Below, in pieces: positions 37,182-50,225 of a stretch of 64,000 bases of DNA. A program made the position numbers and the translations under genes. Source of the DNA: Cannabis sativa (Eukaryota; Streptophyta; Magnoliopsida; Rosales; Cannabaceae); NCBI RefSeq assembly GCF_029168945.1, contig NC_083607.1, forward strand, positions 11,178,001 to 11,242,000. The letters are read 5' to 3'. Under the pieces are notes generated by a model. It ran no database searches. It saw only the letters and a program-made list of their open reading frames with translations, and had not been told where the DNA came from. How positions within the stretch are numbered: position 1 is the first letter of the stretch; the number at the start of each line of letters is the position of its first letter.

Positions 37182-37460
37182 ATGGAAGGTCTTATTCCAT
37201 TTGTGTACAAAGTAATAGTAGAGTACAAAAACGGAAACAACAACAGGCACGAACATCATCACGACTTGTTGAGTTCATGGCTCATCAATAACGACTCTCC
37301 CATGGCTTCCATCGCCTACATCCGCCTTCCCGGCGGCGACTCAGGCCGCTTTCAATCCTCACCTTTCGCCAGAGCTTCTTCCTCTTCTTCGACCTCTTCC
37401 GTTTCTTCTTCTTCTTCTGGTGTTCAATACTCTCCGGTTCGTCGCAGGGTAGCAGCCTAA
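37182..37460 (+). CDS. Small MEGLIP-type plant protein of unknown function
   Basis: This single-exon ORF of 92 codons is the only likely host gene here. It begins MEGLIPFVYKVIVEYKNG, a start I recall from a family of small uncharacterised plant proteins with MEGLIP...VY at the N-terminus. Next come a His-rich patch (NNRHEHHHD), a hydrophobic stretch (PMASIAYIRLPGG), a long Ser-rich run (about residues 65-79, SSSSSTSSVSSSSS) and a basic end (PVRRRVAA). No signal peptide or membrane span is clear. The ATG follows an A-rich context (TTAAAAATGG, with G at +4) after a CT-rich leader. The coding part is markedly richer in G+C than its flanks, which supports a real gene. Function is unknown to me; no frameshift or stop disturbs it. 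Confidence 0.75.
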   Translation: MEGLIPFVYKVIVEYKNGNNNRHEHHHDLLSSWLINNDSPMASIAYIRLPGGDSGRFQSSPFARASSSSSTSSVSSSSSGVQYSPVRRRVAA

Positions 37461-37960
37461 TTACTCCGTCAATATCACCATGTGTTTGTTTGGTTACTAA
37501 GAAAATTTGAAAGTGGAAAGTGGAGAAAAATTCTCTGAAAGTCTACGTACGTACTACTCATCAATTAAGAATATGTGGTATGTTGATTCATTGTGGAATA
37601 TTGTAATAATATTTGCAAAGTATTATTGGGTTTATCATATGTAATTTTCTTACAAGTGCTACTACTATATATATATATATTATTAATTACTATTTTTTTT
37701 TTAGTTTTTAATAAAAAAGGAAAAAAGATGTGGAGAAACCCAAAGGGGGCCACTTCTGGTTTCTGTGTTGAATCTGGTAATTAGCTATAGTGTGTGAGTT
37801 TTCGTCCAATTGTAAATATTGATCGTAATGTTTGGAAAAAGAAATGTCATGTTTTATTATATGTATATTGGCCAAAGGTCATGTATAATTGTATATATGT
37901 TTCATATTATTATTACTATGTATTAATTCGTCAATTTTATTATTAGTTTTTCAAAGTTTC
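37461..37960 (+). other. Probable 3' UTR and downstream flank of the MEGLIP gene
   Basis: AT-rich text with an (AT)n run near 37664-37679 and an AATAAAA signal near 37709. Short open frames here on both strands show no domain. Confidence 0.4.
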
Positions 37961-38637
37961 TGCATCAAAGTTTGTTTGTGAGAATATAATATAAATAATT
38001 ATACGTGTATTGATAGACATTGTTTACTAAATTAACCGACGGAAAGCAAAGTTTATCAACTTTATATATTAATAAATTATGGTAAATAGATTTTGTGTTT
38101 TGTAAAAATTATTAATTGAATTTTTTATTTTGTTAAATAATAAAATAGATTTTATATTTTCTAAAATAGTATAAATATAACTTGAATTAATTTTTTCTCA
38201 AAATAAAACTTAATAAATTTAATCAATTAGTCTTATGATAAAACTGAAAACACTATTAATATTTGGATTTTTTTTAGATTAATTATATTAAAAAAGAATA
38301 TCAAAAATTGAACTCAACTCTTATTTTTACAGTATTTTTAGAAAATATAAAATTTATTTTATAATTTAATAAAATTTAATAAGTAACTTTACACAAATTA
38401 CTCAAAGTCAAACTATTTATGACACAAATTCTCCGGTGATTTCGATTTTACATCGTTATTATATCATTATTAACTATATTATCAATTATTAACTTGAGAC
38501 GTTAGAACTTCAAGAAAGCGTTTTCTTTTTATATGTATTATTAATTACTGCTGGTAAATCATCATTTAATATGTTTCACGTTTTCTTCAATTAATTTTGT
38601 ATTTATAGTCAAATATGTTTTACATTAGTATTATTTA
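37961..38637. other. AT-rich intergenic DNA
   Basis: I see no coding trace, RNA gene or repeat boundary in this stretch. Confidence 0.4.
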
Positions 38638-38960
38638 GGAATTATTTCACAAATAGACATAAATAATAATAATAAAAAATACAGTTATATGAAATTTTAA
38701 ATATTTTTAAAATTTGTATGATTTTATTTATAGAAAATACAATTTTTTAATGTATTTTTATGTTATATTTTTATTATAGTTGATGTTTTCTATTTATATA
38801 TTATATTTAGTTGTTGTTTTGATATTTTTTATATGTTATTTTTAAATTATTTTTATATTTTTTTTTTGTATTTTAATATTATTTTTATAAAATACCATAA
38901 AATGTAAAATAAAAATTCTTAAAAGGTAAAAAAGATTTTTTTTTATACAAAAAATAGTGT
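38638..38960 (-). repeat. AT-rich dispersed repeat, also present at 63720-64000
   Basis: The reverse complement contains TATTTTCTATAAATAAAATC followed by TTTTAAAAATATTTAAAATT and, earlier, AATAATATTAAAATA. The same order appears at 63780-64000 (TATTTTCTGTAAATAAAATC, GTAAAAATGTTTAAAATT). The segment starts near AGGAATTATTTCACAAATAG, like AGGAATAATTACGCGCTATT at 63720. Probably a MITE family; ends and TSD are unresolved. Confidence 0.5.
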
Positions 38961-40133
38961 AATTAATATGTAATTATCCCTATTATATAAGCTGAGTTGA
39001 GTGCCACACATATGAACAATTAAAATTATTCTGCACCAATTAAATCTGTTACTAGTTGGATAAGAATATTTAAGTAATAAATATCGTAAATTTGTAAGTA
39101 TTTCTGTAATGGTAGATTTTGTTTGATGACAATCTCTTTCAAAAAAAATCATCTGCACTCTTACTAAAATATATGCCTAACCTTCCTGTTCATATGAATT
39201 ATTTTTTTTTTCAGCTTTGACAGCTGGCATATTAGACAAAATTTTAGAACTAACCAAATTATTTACTATTATATTATCTACATATCCTTTAAAACTTTTG
39301 ATTTTTCTTTTTCAGATAAAAAGTTTTTGATTTTGTTAGTTTTGAGAAATAGTCATCAATTTGACTATTAATTAATAATTACATTGAATTTAGTAAGTCT
39401 GTGATGTACTCCAAAATACCAAGGGAAATTTATGTCTCACCCGGTAAAATAATGGGTCAAATGAAAATGTGTGTACAGAATCATTTTTAATTAAAATATA
39501 TTTATTTTTGTTTTATTCACTATATGTATAATATATACTTTTTGAAGAGAAAAATAAATTATCGCTTTACATTATTTATACAATATAATTTGTCACTACA
39601 AATTGACTGGATAATATTAAGAAAATTATCTGTTTAACGCGTCGGCTTAACTTGTCCACCAATTAAAGTTTTTGGCTTAGTACTTACAAAACACAACAGA
39701 CACTAAATAAATAAGTATACAGCTACGGAATAAAATAGACTGATCTATATTTTTTGTGGGTCATTGTAAATAATTACTTATAAAAGGAAAAAGAGAAAAA
39801 AAAAATGGAATTTTTCTATTCTTTTTCTTCTAAAATTTTACTTTTATAACAAGATTAATGTTACCCACTTAAATTGTATATATATACTAATTACACCATG
39901 GGTATAAATATTAGTTATTTATATTATTAATTAGAAACTATACCACTTTTAATTATATGATTGGTATTAATTACACATTATTATTTGTAAAAATTATATG
40001 TATTGTAAAAATATTTTTCAGATTTGGAGAAGCTTCAAATGAGCTTCTTTTACATTTTTGATAGTTTTTTGGTAACAAATAAAAATATTTCATTTAAATT
40101 TTTAAGATTTTTTAGGAATAAATTAGTTGGATT
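38961..40133. other. AT-rich intergenic DNA left of the CACTA element
   Basis: No protein domain or structured RNA is visible. The sequence becomes the left flank of the CACTA insertion at GAT 40134-40136. Confidence 0.4.
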
Positions 40134-40332
40134 ACTACTATAATTATAGGCTTTAGAGGCAGTTTTTTCAACCCCTTTTATAAAAACAGAAATTAAAGGG
40201 TGTGAAAATATCCGTCTGATTTAAAATTGACATTTAGATGTGGTTTTTTTGGTAAAACCCGTAGGTATAGAATTTAATTATATTTATGTTGTTGGTTAGG
40301 GGTTGGGGTAAAATTAAAGATTTTTTATTAAC

Positions 40333-40451
40333 CCTATGGCGTCGGTTATTTGCTATTAACCGACGCCATAGGTGCAGCCGTTATTCGACACGTGGCATCT
40401 ATGGCGTCAGTTATTTGGCATCGGTTCATAGCAAATAACCAACGCCATAGG
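40333..40451 (+). repeat. Left subterminal hairpin repeats of the CACTA element
   Basis: CCTATGGCGTCGGTTA (40333-40348) faces its exact inverse at 40357-40372 across an 8-base loop. A second, looser pair of the same sequence follows at about 40400-40451. Subterminal repeats of this kind are where CACTA accessory proteins are known to bind. Confidence 0.75.
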
Positions 40452-41015
40452 GTCATATATCAGACCCCTACAGTATCGTCTTCCTCATTTCACAACTTCC
40501 TGAACACGAAGAATAGCCAGCCATAGCAGCCCCAAACCCACGAAAAAACCCTCGCCAACCACCACTAAAAAATCCTCATTCTCCCTCATCTCTTCACCAT
40601 TTTACCCCATTTTTGTTCTAAAATCTTCTATATTCAATACCTAAACCTATACTGTAAAAAAGTTTTGTTTTTTTAACCGAACCTATATTATTAAAAAAGG
40701 TGGTGGCATAACTTTGGCCACCAATTTTAGCGAAAAAAATGTTAAATCTCAACGTCCTCCATTAAGGTATAAATATGATTTCTATTCATTTTATTAATGT
40801 ACATTGGTAATATTTTGTTTTTGTAAATTTTTCTTGAGATTTTTTTCATTTTATTAATATTATATTGTGTGTGTGCTATAGGTGGCCGGATTTTTGTCGC
40901 AATTTATTGTTGGATTGTGTTTATAAGGTAAATATTTATTAACTTGATATAATATATATATATGTATATATTTTTGTGTTTTATTATTGAATATGTGTTT
41001 ATATATATTGTGTGT

Positions 41016-41347
41016 CTCTACAAAAAAACTGCTACATTTAGTGACAATTTTTAAGTCACAACATAATTTTTTTGTGACTAAATGTGGCTTTTAGTAACAA
41101 CAAAATGTTACTTGTGACTAAAACATAATATTATTTAGTTACAAGTTGTCACTAATTTAGTTTTAGTCACAACAAGTATTGTGACTAAAAATACATTTAG
41201 TCACAACAAATTGTAATTTTTGTGACTAATACTTTTATTCACGAATCTTTTAGTCACAACAGAGGAATCATGATTTATAATTAGTCACAATTTTTTTAAT
41301 TTTAGTTAAAAGTTTTATTGTGACTAAAAGTAAGATTTTTTGTAGTG
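41016..41347. mobile_element. CACTA-type MITE inserted in the CACTA element, TSD TGT
   Basis: The 332-bp element begins CTCTACAAAAAAACTGCTAC and ends, read inward, CACTACAAAAAATCTTAC. TGT lies on both sides (41013-41015, 41348-41350). It is full of TTTAGTCACAA and its inverse TTGTGACTAAA, repeated along its length, so it can form many hairpins. No coding capacity. Confidence 0.8.
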
Positions 41348-41734
41348 TGTATATATATTGTGTATATACTTTTTGTGTATTTTGTGTAATTGTATTGTAT
41401 ATAAATTTGTTATGAATGAGAATGAGGTAGTAGGAATTTAATTAGTTAGAAATAAAGTTATTAAAATTATGTTAGTGTGATATATAATTGTTATATATAT
41501 GTATATGTTATTTTTTTAAAAAAAATTAACTATAAAATTTAGTAACTAGTAACTTATTATATTTTATAATAATTAGTAAGTAATTAAATAATTAACAATC
41601 TAATTTAGTTGTATATTACATTATATTGTAGGTTGTGAGCTAATTTTTGAGGTTCGACATACTTCGTCATTGATCAGATTTTAATGTGCTATAAGTATAT
41701 ACATTCACTAACTTTTTGATCATATTATAATTAT

Positions 41735-41975
41735 TGATCAATGCATGCTTAATGAAGTTTGAATATCTTAAATATTCATCTGTAGTGAAGTAGGTTCTGT
41801 GAATACACGTACTGTGGTTGGATGGGTGGATAAATTTTGTATTGTTTATGTTATTTTGTTTGTTCTTTATTATTATATTTGTTTTGTTTGTTACTTTAGG
41901 CACTTTTAAAATATTTAGGAACATCCTTATAGTCGTTATGCTACCGTAATTTTGGTAGAATTAGAATAAATTTTA
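41735..41975 (+). repeat. Internal direct repeat of the CACTA element, copy 1
   Basis: It matches 50035-50225 over about 200 bp: GTTTGAATATCTT-AATATTCA, TAGTGAAGTA-GTTCT, GG-TGGATG-ATAAA, then GGCA-TTTTAAAAT-TTT and TTTTGGTAGAATTA / TTTCGGTAGAATTA. Copy 2 lies in an intron of the transposase gene; copy 1 lies upstream of the first coding exon. Confidence 0.65.
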
Positions 41976-42529
41976 CTAAGAAAATATAAATATTAAGGGA
42001 AATGTACATAACATAAATAACTAGTTAATTGCTCGCTAGTTGTAAGAAATTAGGTGACATAACACATTTATATAAACTTTTCAATTATAAATGACAAACC
42101 AAACAAATGAATGGATTCACTTTTAGAAAAGTCATTCCAATTCTACTAAACATTCCAATCAACTAAACACTACCCTAGTTAGTTAATTACATGTTAGAAC
42201 TTATACAGCTTAATAACATGAACCAAACTAATTAAACAAAAATTTTAGTAATATATAAATTAATATGAATTAATTGTGAGAAACCTAGTTAGTTACATTG
42301 TGTAAGTAGTAACTAGTTATGATTAGTTACTAAATACTGAATTTTGTTGGTTAGGATATTTGTTATGGATAAATCATGGGTCAATTGTGATTCAGGCAAA
42401 CATAAATAAAAAAAGAAAAGAAAACGTGTCTAATTGGTAACTTGATATATAGCTTACTTTATATTGTGTTTGTTTATGCTGAATACATAATGTTTGTTTG
42501 TGCATTTAATATTTCGTATAGATTACTTG

Positions 42530-45500
42530 TGTTGGAATTTTATGCCTCAAATAAAACTCATTTTAATCTAATCTGATTTGTTATCAAAAAAAGATTAGAA
42601 GTCATTTATGTTTACATGTAGTTTTCATGTTTATGATTTAATATATATACAAAATCTGTTAAGTCCAGAACATATAGTCATTTACAATTACAGTGATGTC
42701 AACAAGTGGAATGTGATTGTGATTATATGCTTCAAAAGACATAGTCCCTCATTCATCAGTGCACTGGATTTACACTGATGTGATAATTGTTGGAATTTAT
42801 TTTACCAGGATCTTAGATCTACTCACAAGTATGTTGTTTAACACCCTAAATATGAACTTTCTAAAATGATAATTAAACACATATAAAGTTAAGAAAACCT
42901 TACATTGATGCAGCAGAATAATGTCTCATTCCACTCAGATCTGTAACCCTTTTATCCTTTCTGTCGCAGAGTATTATCAAGATCTGAGCCCGAATCTCCT
43001 TCTCTTTGTGTGTGATCCTTCACAGTCTTCCAATCTATGATTGAGGTACCACTTGCTGTGTGTTGGCACTACTCTATCAATAAGGGTTCGAAATTGTGAA
43101 GAGGAAAAGAGAGAGGTATAGGATCGGCTATAGAGAGATAAGTGGAAGGCTCAGTTTTTCTGAAAAGGCAATCTTTGATTTTCTGAGAAAAAGGTTATTT
43201 TGAAAAACTTGTTATTTGACTGAGCCATCACTTTCTATTTATAGGCAATTACTAGGTTTAGGTTTGTAATTATTTGGCATTAAAATAATGAAAATATTAA
43301 TTGGAAAAACATCACCCAAGTGGCCGGCCATAGGTGTTAATGGGCCTGACTTGGATTTTGCAGTTTTCACAATTTTTATTTTTATTTTCTCAAAAACGTC
43401 AATTTTCCAATTCTAACCTTTTAAATGTCAAAACTAATTATTTAATAACTAAAATAGATTATTAAATAATATTGTCATTTAGTTTAATTATTAATTAGAC
43501 ATATAGAGTCTCTTAATTAATAAATAAACCTAGAATCTCTTTTCTTTACAATTTCACCCCTGCTTAGTGAAAATTTACAAATTAGACATAGTCTAACGTT
43601 TGAATTATAATTGATTAATCACAAATCAATTATTGAGTCTTACAAGTAGTATAGTCTCAACTAGAATGGGGACCATGGATCTATATGCTGAGCTTCCAAT
43701 AAGTGAACCGAATTTACTAAGTAAATCCCTACTTATTAATTCCTCGTTGAATCCACTCTTAGAACTTAGAATTGCACTCTCAGACTTATATAGAGCATAT
43801 TATATGTTTCACGATATAGATATGCTATCTCATTTAACCATTGTTATAATCTTATTGTGATCAAAGATCCTCTATATAGATGATTTACATCGAGATGGGA
43901 TAATTTTACTGTTTTCACCCCTCAACGTATTTTGTCCCTTAAAACACTTAGCTACCTGTAAATGATGTTTAGTGATCTTAGAAATAGTCACTTAAACAAG
44001 AGCTCATCCATTTACTTCTATTTAGCTAAGCTCGAAGGGAATCATCACTTGACTTCTATACACCAGTAGAAGCTATAGATTCCATATTTATGTTCAGCAC
44101 TCCCACTCAATCATACTATCATGTTCCCAAAATATACGTATCACCCTCACCCAAAAGTAGGCTTAACTAATAAATCAAAGAACATGAATAGTACTCCTGA
44201 GTTGAGCCTAAGCATATCAGGATTTAGATTCTTTTAATCTTAAGATCAACTACTAATATTGACTTGGAAAGATATAATGGTAAGTTTATAATATCTTAAC
44301 TAAGTTCAATATCGGTCCAGTCCAATGTATACTCCATACATTTGAAACTAGTATACTTTACGAATGTCCTGAAAATAACATAACACTTACTCCAAGTGTA
44401 AGTACACATCATCAGTGATTATCACATCAGTGTAAATCCAAAACACTGATGAAACAGAGACTTAGTCTTTTGATTCATATAATCACAATCACATTCCACT
44501 GTGTTGACAATACTGTAATTGTGAATAAACATATGATCTGGACTTAACTGATTTTGTGTATAAATATAATAAACATATTAAACCATAAGCATGAATAATT
44601 CATGCAAACATAAATCACTTCAAATTTCTTATATTGATAACTAATCAGATTGTAAAGGGTTTTATTTAGGGCACAAAACCCAACAATAATCAGTGATGAA
44701 GTGTACTTACACTTTGCATAAGTGTTATGTTCTTTCGAGAATATTGGCAAAGTATGCTAGTTTCAGATGTATGGAGTATACATTGGACTGGGACCGATAT
44801 TGATCTTGGTAAAGATATTATAATCTTACCGTTGTATCTTTCTAAGTCAATATCACACTGGTTGATCTTAGATCAAAAGATCTTAATCTTGACATGCTTA
44901 GGTTCAATCTCAGGAGTGCTATTCATGTTTCTTGATTTGGTAGTTAAGCCTACTTTCTAGTTAGGGTGATACGTATATTTTGGAAACATGGTAGTACAAT
45001 TGAGTGGGAGCGCTAAACATAGATATGGAATCTATAGCTTCTATCAGGACATAGAAGTGAAACGATGATTTCCTTCAAGCTTGGCTAAATTGAGGTAAAT
45101 GGAAGAGCTCTTGTTTCAGTGATTATATTTTAGTTCACTGAAATATCATTTACAGGAAGCTAAGTGTTTTAAGGATAAAGTACATTGAGGGGTGAAATGG
45201 TAAATTTATCCCTACTCGGTGTAAATCATCTATAGAGGATCTTTGATTATTGAGATTAGAACGATGGTTAAATGTTTATAGCGTATCTATATCGTAGAAC
45301 ATATAGAGCGTTCTATATGACTGAGAGTGCAATTCCAAGTTCTATGAGTGGATGCAATAAGGAATTAATAAGTTAGGGAATTTACTCGGTAAATTCTAGT
45401 TCGGCTTATTGGAAGCTCGGTTGTATAGGCCCATGGTCCCCATACTAGTTGAGACCATACTGCTTGTAAGACACAGATAATTGATTTTAATTAATCAATT

Positions 45501-46294
45501 ATAATTCTAAAATTAGACTATGTCTAGTTTATGAATTTTCACTAAGCAAGGGCTTAATTGTGAAGAAAAGAGATTCTAGGTCTTATTTATTAATTGAAAG
45601 ACTTTATTATGTCTAATTAATAAATATATTAAATAGAAATTCTATTTGATAATTAATCTTAATTATTAAATAATTAGTTTTGGCATTTAAATGGTTAGAA
45701 TTGGAAAAATAGCATTTTTGAAAAAATAAAGGAAATATTGTCAAAAGTGGAAAAATTCCCAAGTGGGGCCCATCACTATGGCCGGCCACTTAAGTGGTAT
45801 TTCCACTTAATTTTTCTATTATTTTAATGCTTAATAAATACTAACCTAAACCTAGGTGGTTGCCTATAAATAGATAGTGATGGCTCACACTTAAAGATGA
45901 TGAAACTTCTTGCCTTCAGGAAAAATTGAGCCATCTATTCCTTCTATATTCGAACCACCTCTCTCTTCCTTCTTCATCATATTTTTCATACCTTGAATGA
46001 TAGAGTGAGTGCCCACACACATCAAGTGGTATCTCAATCATAGTGTGTAAGGTCATGAAGAATCCAGAATCAAGAGAAGGACATTCAGGGTCAAATCTTG
46101 GTGATACTCTGCTACAGACATAATACAAGGGTTAGAGATCTGAGTGGAATGAGCCACTAATATTCCACTGCACTCAATGTAAGGTTTCCTAAACTTTATA
46201 TGTGTTTATTTACATTGTTTTAGATATTCATATTTAGGATGTTAAATAACATACATGGTAGTAAATCTAGATCCTGGTAAAACATATTCCAACA
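42530..46294 (+). mobile_element. Solo LTR (TGTTGG family), plus strand, split by another LTR, TSD ACTTG
   Basis: It begins TGTTGGAATTTTATGCC and ends ATTCCAACA, with ACTTG at 42525-42529 and 46295-46299. Removing the inner insertion and one ATAAT copy leaves about 1,860 bp, the length of one LTR. The sequence order matches the LTRs at 17149 and 25066 but is diverged, so it is another subfamily. No interior or second LTR remains. Confidence 0.88.
42788..44685 (-). mobile_element. Solo LTR (TGTTGG family), minus strand, inside another solo LTR, TSD ATAAT
   Basis: 1,898 bp from TGTTGGAATTTATTTTACC to GGGCACAAAACCCAACA, in reverse orientation. ATAAT is at 42783-42787 and 44686-44690. It is closely similar to the minus-strand LTRs at 54425 and 57796. 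Open frames inside (such as 43633-43860) are LTR sequence. Confidence 0.9.
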
Positions 46295-46402
46295 ACTTGT
46301 TATACAGCTAACTTTAAATTTTGTTTATTAATGGTTTAGATATGGCAAACTCAGGTCCAAGATTAGATTCAGACCAAGAAGCAGAGTGTCCTAGGCCGAT
46401 AC

Positions 46403-48304
46403 TGTTGGGTTTTATACCCTAAATAAAACTCATTTCAATATAATCAGATTTACTTATTAATATAGATCAGAAATAACATTTAATGTTGCATGGTTCACAT
46501 GATTTATTTCATGATTATATGTACATAATGTATGAATTCATCTGAAACCCTTTTCACATACTTGATCCTGTTTATTGTGTTGTCAACATATTGGAAAGTA
46601 AACATGACTATGTGAATAAAGTTTTCTACATTTATCAGACACAGGGTTTTACTGATATGATAATCTACAACAGAGTTTACTTGCATTTGGAGAAATGCTA
46701 TGTTCTTTCCAGAGCATTGGTTAAAGTAAAGCTCAGGTTGGATGCATGGAGTATCCATCGGAAGGGACCGATATTGAACTTTGACTTAGATTTATTAAAC
46801 TTACCGTAATATCTATTCAAGTCAATATCGCCTAGTTGATCCTAGATCAAATGATCTTAATCCTGTTATGATTAGGCTCAATCTCAAGAGGCTATTCGTG
46901 TTCTTTGATTTGTTAGTTAAGCCTATTTTGGGTCAGGGTGATACGTACATTTTGGGAACAGGGTAGTGCAATTGAGTGGGAGCGCTAACATAAACATGGA
47001 ATCTATAGCTTCTATCTGGCGAATAGTAAGTAAAGGATGATCTCCTTCGAGCTTGACCAAACGAAAATAAATGGTGGAGTACTCATTTCACATAAGCTGA
47101 AATATCATTTATACGGGGTTAAGTGTTTTAAGGATAAAATACATTGTAGCGTGTAACGGTAATCTAATCCCTTTAAAGTGTAGATCATTCATATAGAGGA
47201 TCATTGATCAAATTAGGATTATAACAATGGATAAAATAATGATGTGTCTATATGGTGGAACATATAGAGCATTCTATATACTGAGAGTGCAATTCTAAGT
47301 TCTATGCGTGAATTCAACGAAGAATTAATAAGTTAGTGAATTTAGGTTATAAATTCTTGATCTGCTTATTGGAAGCTCGGTTATATAGACCCATGGTCCC
47401 CCCACTAGTTGAGATAATATTGCTTGTAAGACTCATATAATTGGCTTTGATTAATCAATTATAATTCTCAAATTAGACTATGTCTATTTGTGAATTTTTC
47501 ACTAAGTAAGGGCGAAATTGTAAAGAAAGAGTTTTAGGGGCATATTTGTTAATTATGATACTTTGTATGGTTCAATTAATAAATATGATAAATGACAATA
47601 TTATTTAATAATTATTTATAATTATTAAATAGTTAGAATTGACATTTAAATGGTTGAATTAGAAAATTGGCGTTTTTGAGAAAATGAGATGCATATAGGA
47701 TAAAACTGCAAAATTGCAAAAGTGAGGCCCATATCCACATTGCCTAGGGCCGGCCACATTTGTAGGGTTTTACATCTGATATTTTCATTATTTTAATGCC
47801 AAATAATTCAAACCTAACCCTAGTGGAATGCTATAAATAGATAGTGAATGCTTCAGGAAAATTACTCTTAACTTTCTACTTTTTCCTTCAGAGAAAAAAC
47901 CTGAGCCTTCTCTCTCTATACCTAACCGCCACTTCTCTCTCTCTTTTCTTCCTTGAAATTTCGAACCACTTAGTGATTAGAGTAGTGCCCACACACAGCA
48001 AGTGATACCTCAATCATAGTGAGGAAGATCGTGAAGAAAGACATTCAACAAGAAGGAGTTTCAGCACTAAAGAAGGAGAGAAAGAAATCCAGGTTCAGAT
48101 CGATATTGATAATGCTCTGCTACAGAAAGGATACAAGGGTTAGAGATCTGAACGGAAGGAGTCATATTATTCCGCTGCACCCAATGTAAGGTTTCTAATA
48201 CTTTATATGTGTTTATTTTATAATCGTTTTAGAAGTTCATATTTAGGGTGTTAATCAACATACTTGTGAGTAGATCTAAGATCCTGGTAAAATAATTTCC
48301 AACA
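46403..48304 (+). mobile_element. Solo LTR (TGTTGG family), plus strand, inside the CACTA coding exon, TSD GATAC
   Basis: 1,902 bp from TGTTGGGTTTTATACCC to TTTCCAACA, with GATAC at 46398-46402 and 48305-48309. Its closest relatives here are the LTRs of the young element at 17149-26977. It splits the first long exon of the CACTA gene: PRPI on the left joins PTRGATQMNEIS on the right in frame when it is removed. Confidence 0.92.
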
Positions 48305-50034
48305 GATACCTACACGAGGAGCTACTCAGATGAATGAAATATCCAAGCTAATGGACTAAGGAAAAAGAGTGGCACTCGAGGTGAATGACAAAGGACAGTA
48401 CTGTGGCAAAAACTACTCCAACCTAGTATCGACTTTAGGAGTTAGATGCCGTGAGACGATAGGGTTGTTCTATTAAAATTGGAAAGAAGTCAACCCTACA
48501 CTAAAAAATAAAGTTTGGAAAGATATACAGGTATGCGTTTATTTGTGAGAATTTTGATTTGTTTTTGATTAATTCAGATGTTAACTCTAATCGTGTTTGT
48601 TTTCCTTCAAACTAGACGGAATTTATAGTGTCGAATGAGTTCAAACATGATTGTCTAATCCTTGTTGGAAAGTTAATGAAAGACTTCAAGAATAGAATGA
48701 CAAAAGACATTATAATGCCTGCATTAGAAGAGAATGATGTGCAACGACTGGCACAAGTCCCTAAAAAGCATCCAGAAATCAACCTTACTAATTGGTTGAA
48801 ATTTTTTGAAAGTCGACTAAGTCTTGAATTTCAGGTACGCTAATTATATTTGTACTAAGATAAAGTCTTAAATACAAGTACATAAACCTAATGTATTTTT
48901 TGGCATTGTAGGAATTGAGTAAAGTGCAAAGGGAACGTTCGGCAAAAATCCAATCCAGACATTGAAGTGGTCAGAGTGGAATGGTGAACGTAAGGGAAGA
49001 TGTGGTAAGTAATCAATGATTTATAATAATGTACTTTAAAATGTAATTGTACTCATTTAATTGTTATAAAATAATGTAGAAAAAGGACCTCGACGTTCAA
49101 GATCTCCCACGCCACCATGTTTGGATCGAATCTCGAACCAAGAGAACAAAACTTGTCACTGATTACGACAAAGAAATTGCCGAAAAGATAGTAAGTATAT
49201 ATTAATCCTTAATTGAGTACTACTAATGAATTAGTATATATAATTCATATACTAATTGCTTGAATATGTGCATTAGGCTCAATAAGAGGAGAAACTTACT
49301 CAGGGACAAATTCAGGTCCATGGCCAAAACGATATCTTGGCGCAGGCGCTCGGGACACCAGAGCATCCTGGACGTGTCAGGGCTGCTGGGTATGTTAGTA
49401 ATTGAAATGTTGTTTCCCTAGTTATACAAAAAAAAAAAAATCATAGCTAATTTTATTCCATGATTTGCAGGTTCCTGCTAGGGCATCTAAACTGTTCGGT
49501 AGGAAGAAAAGGAAAGTTTCTGATGTTGTGGCTTCGCAATAGAAGGAGATTGACAAATTAAAAGTCAAAATTTAATCCCTTAAACAGAAGAAAAACGCTG
49601 CCCAACAAGAGGAAGAAGGAGAGGTGGCTGATCTGGCATATGTTCCATAGCAATACGCTCATGAGGATGAGGGTCCACCACAAATTTATACTGAGGAGTT
49701 TCTTTCCTTCAAAAAGCCACCTCTCCTGTACAATTTCAATGACCAGAGGGCCTTTAATCAACAAGTATATCTCTGCTCTAACAATATCGACAATATTGTG
49801 GCCCGAGCGTATCTGTACGAGCATGAGGGTCCAATCAAAGTTCACTACAAGGACTACGATGATTCACATGCCCGGATTCTGATTTCAGAATTGCTGCAAG
49901 AGGATGCTGAAATCCCAATCTCAATTGAAGGGTGCAGATATGTTAGGGAAGTAGCAAACATGTTCCTTCCTTGGCCTAAATACCTAATTGCAACACCCGA
50001 GGTAACTTTTTTTATAAATTAATTATTAATGATT

Positions 50035-50225
50035 AGTGGAGTTTGAATATCTTCAATATTCAACCATAGTGAAGTACGTTCTACGAATATATGTGCTGCG
50101 GTGGGATGGATGAATAAACAACTATTATATCTGTGTTATTTGTCATTATACAGGCATGTTTAAAATTTTTGGGGGCATTCAATTACAGCCATTATGATAT
50201 CGAAATTTCGGTAGAATTATAATCA
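50035..50225 (+). repeat. Internal direct repeat of the CACTA element, copy 2
   Basis: Partner of 41735-41975, lying inside the intron between the exon ending at 50001 and the one starting near 50258. Confidence 0.65.

Noticed and set aside
41016..41347. Repeated TTTAGTCACAA units as a CRISPR-like array
   Set aside because: Units are irregular in spacing and occur in both orientations inside a MITE with TSD; the sequence is plant nuclear.
49558..49845. 95-codon minus-strand ORF
   Set aside because: It is the antisense shadow of the CACTA transposase exon 49471-50001.
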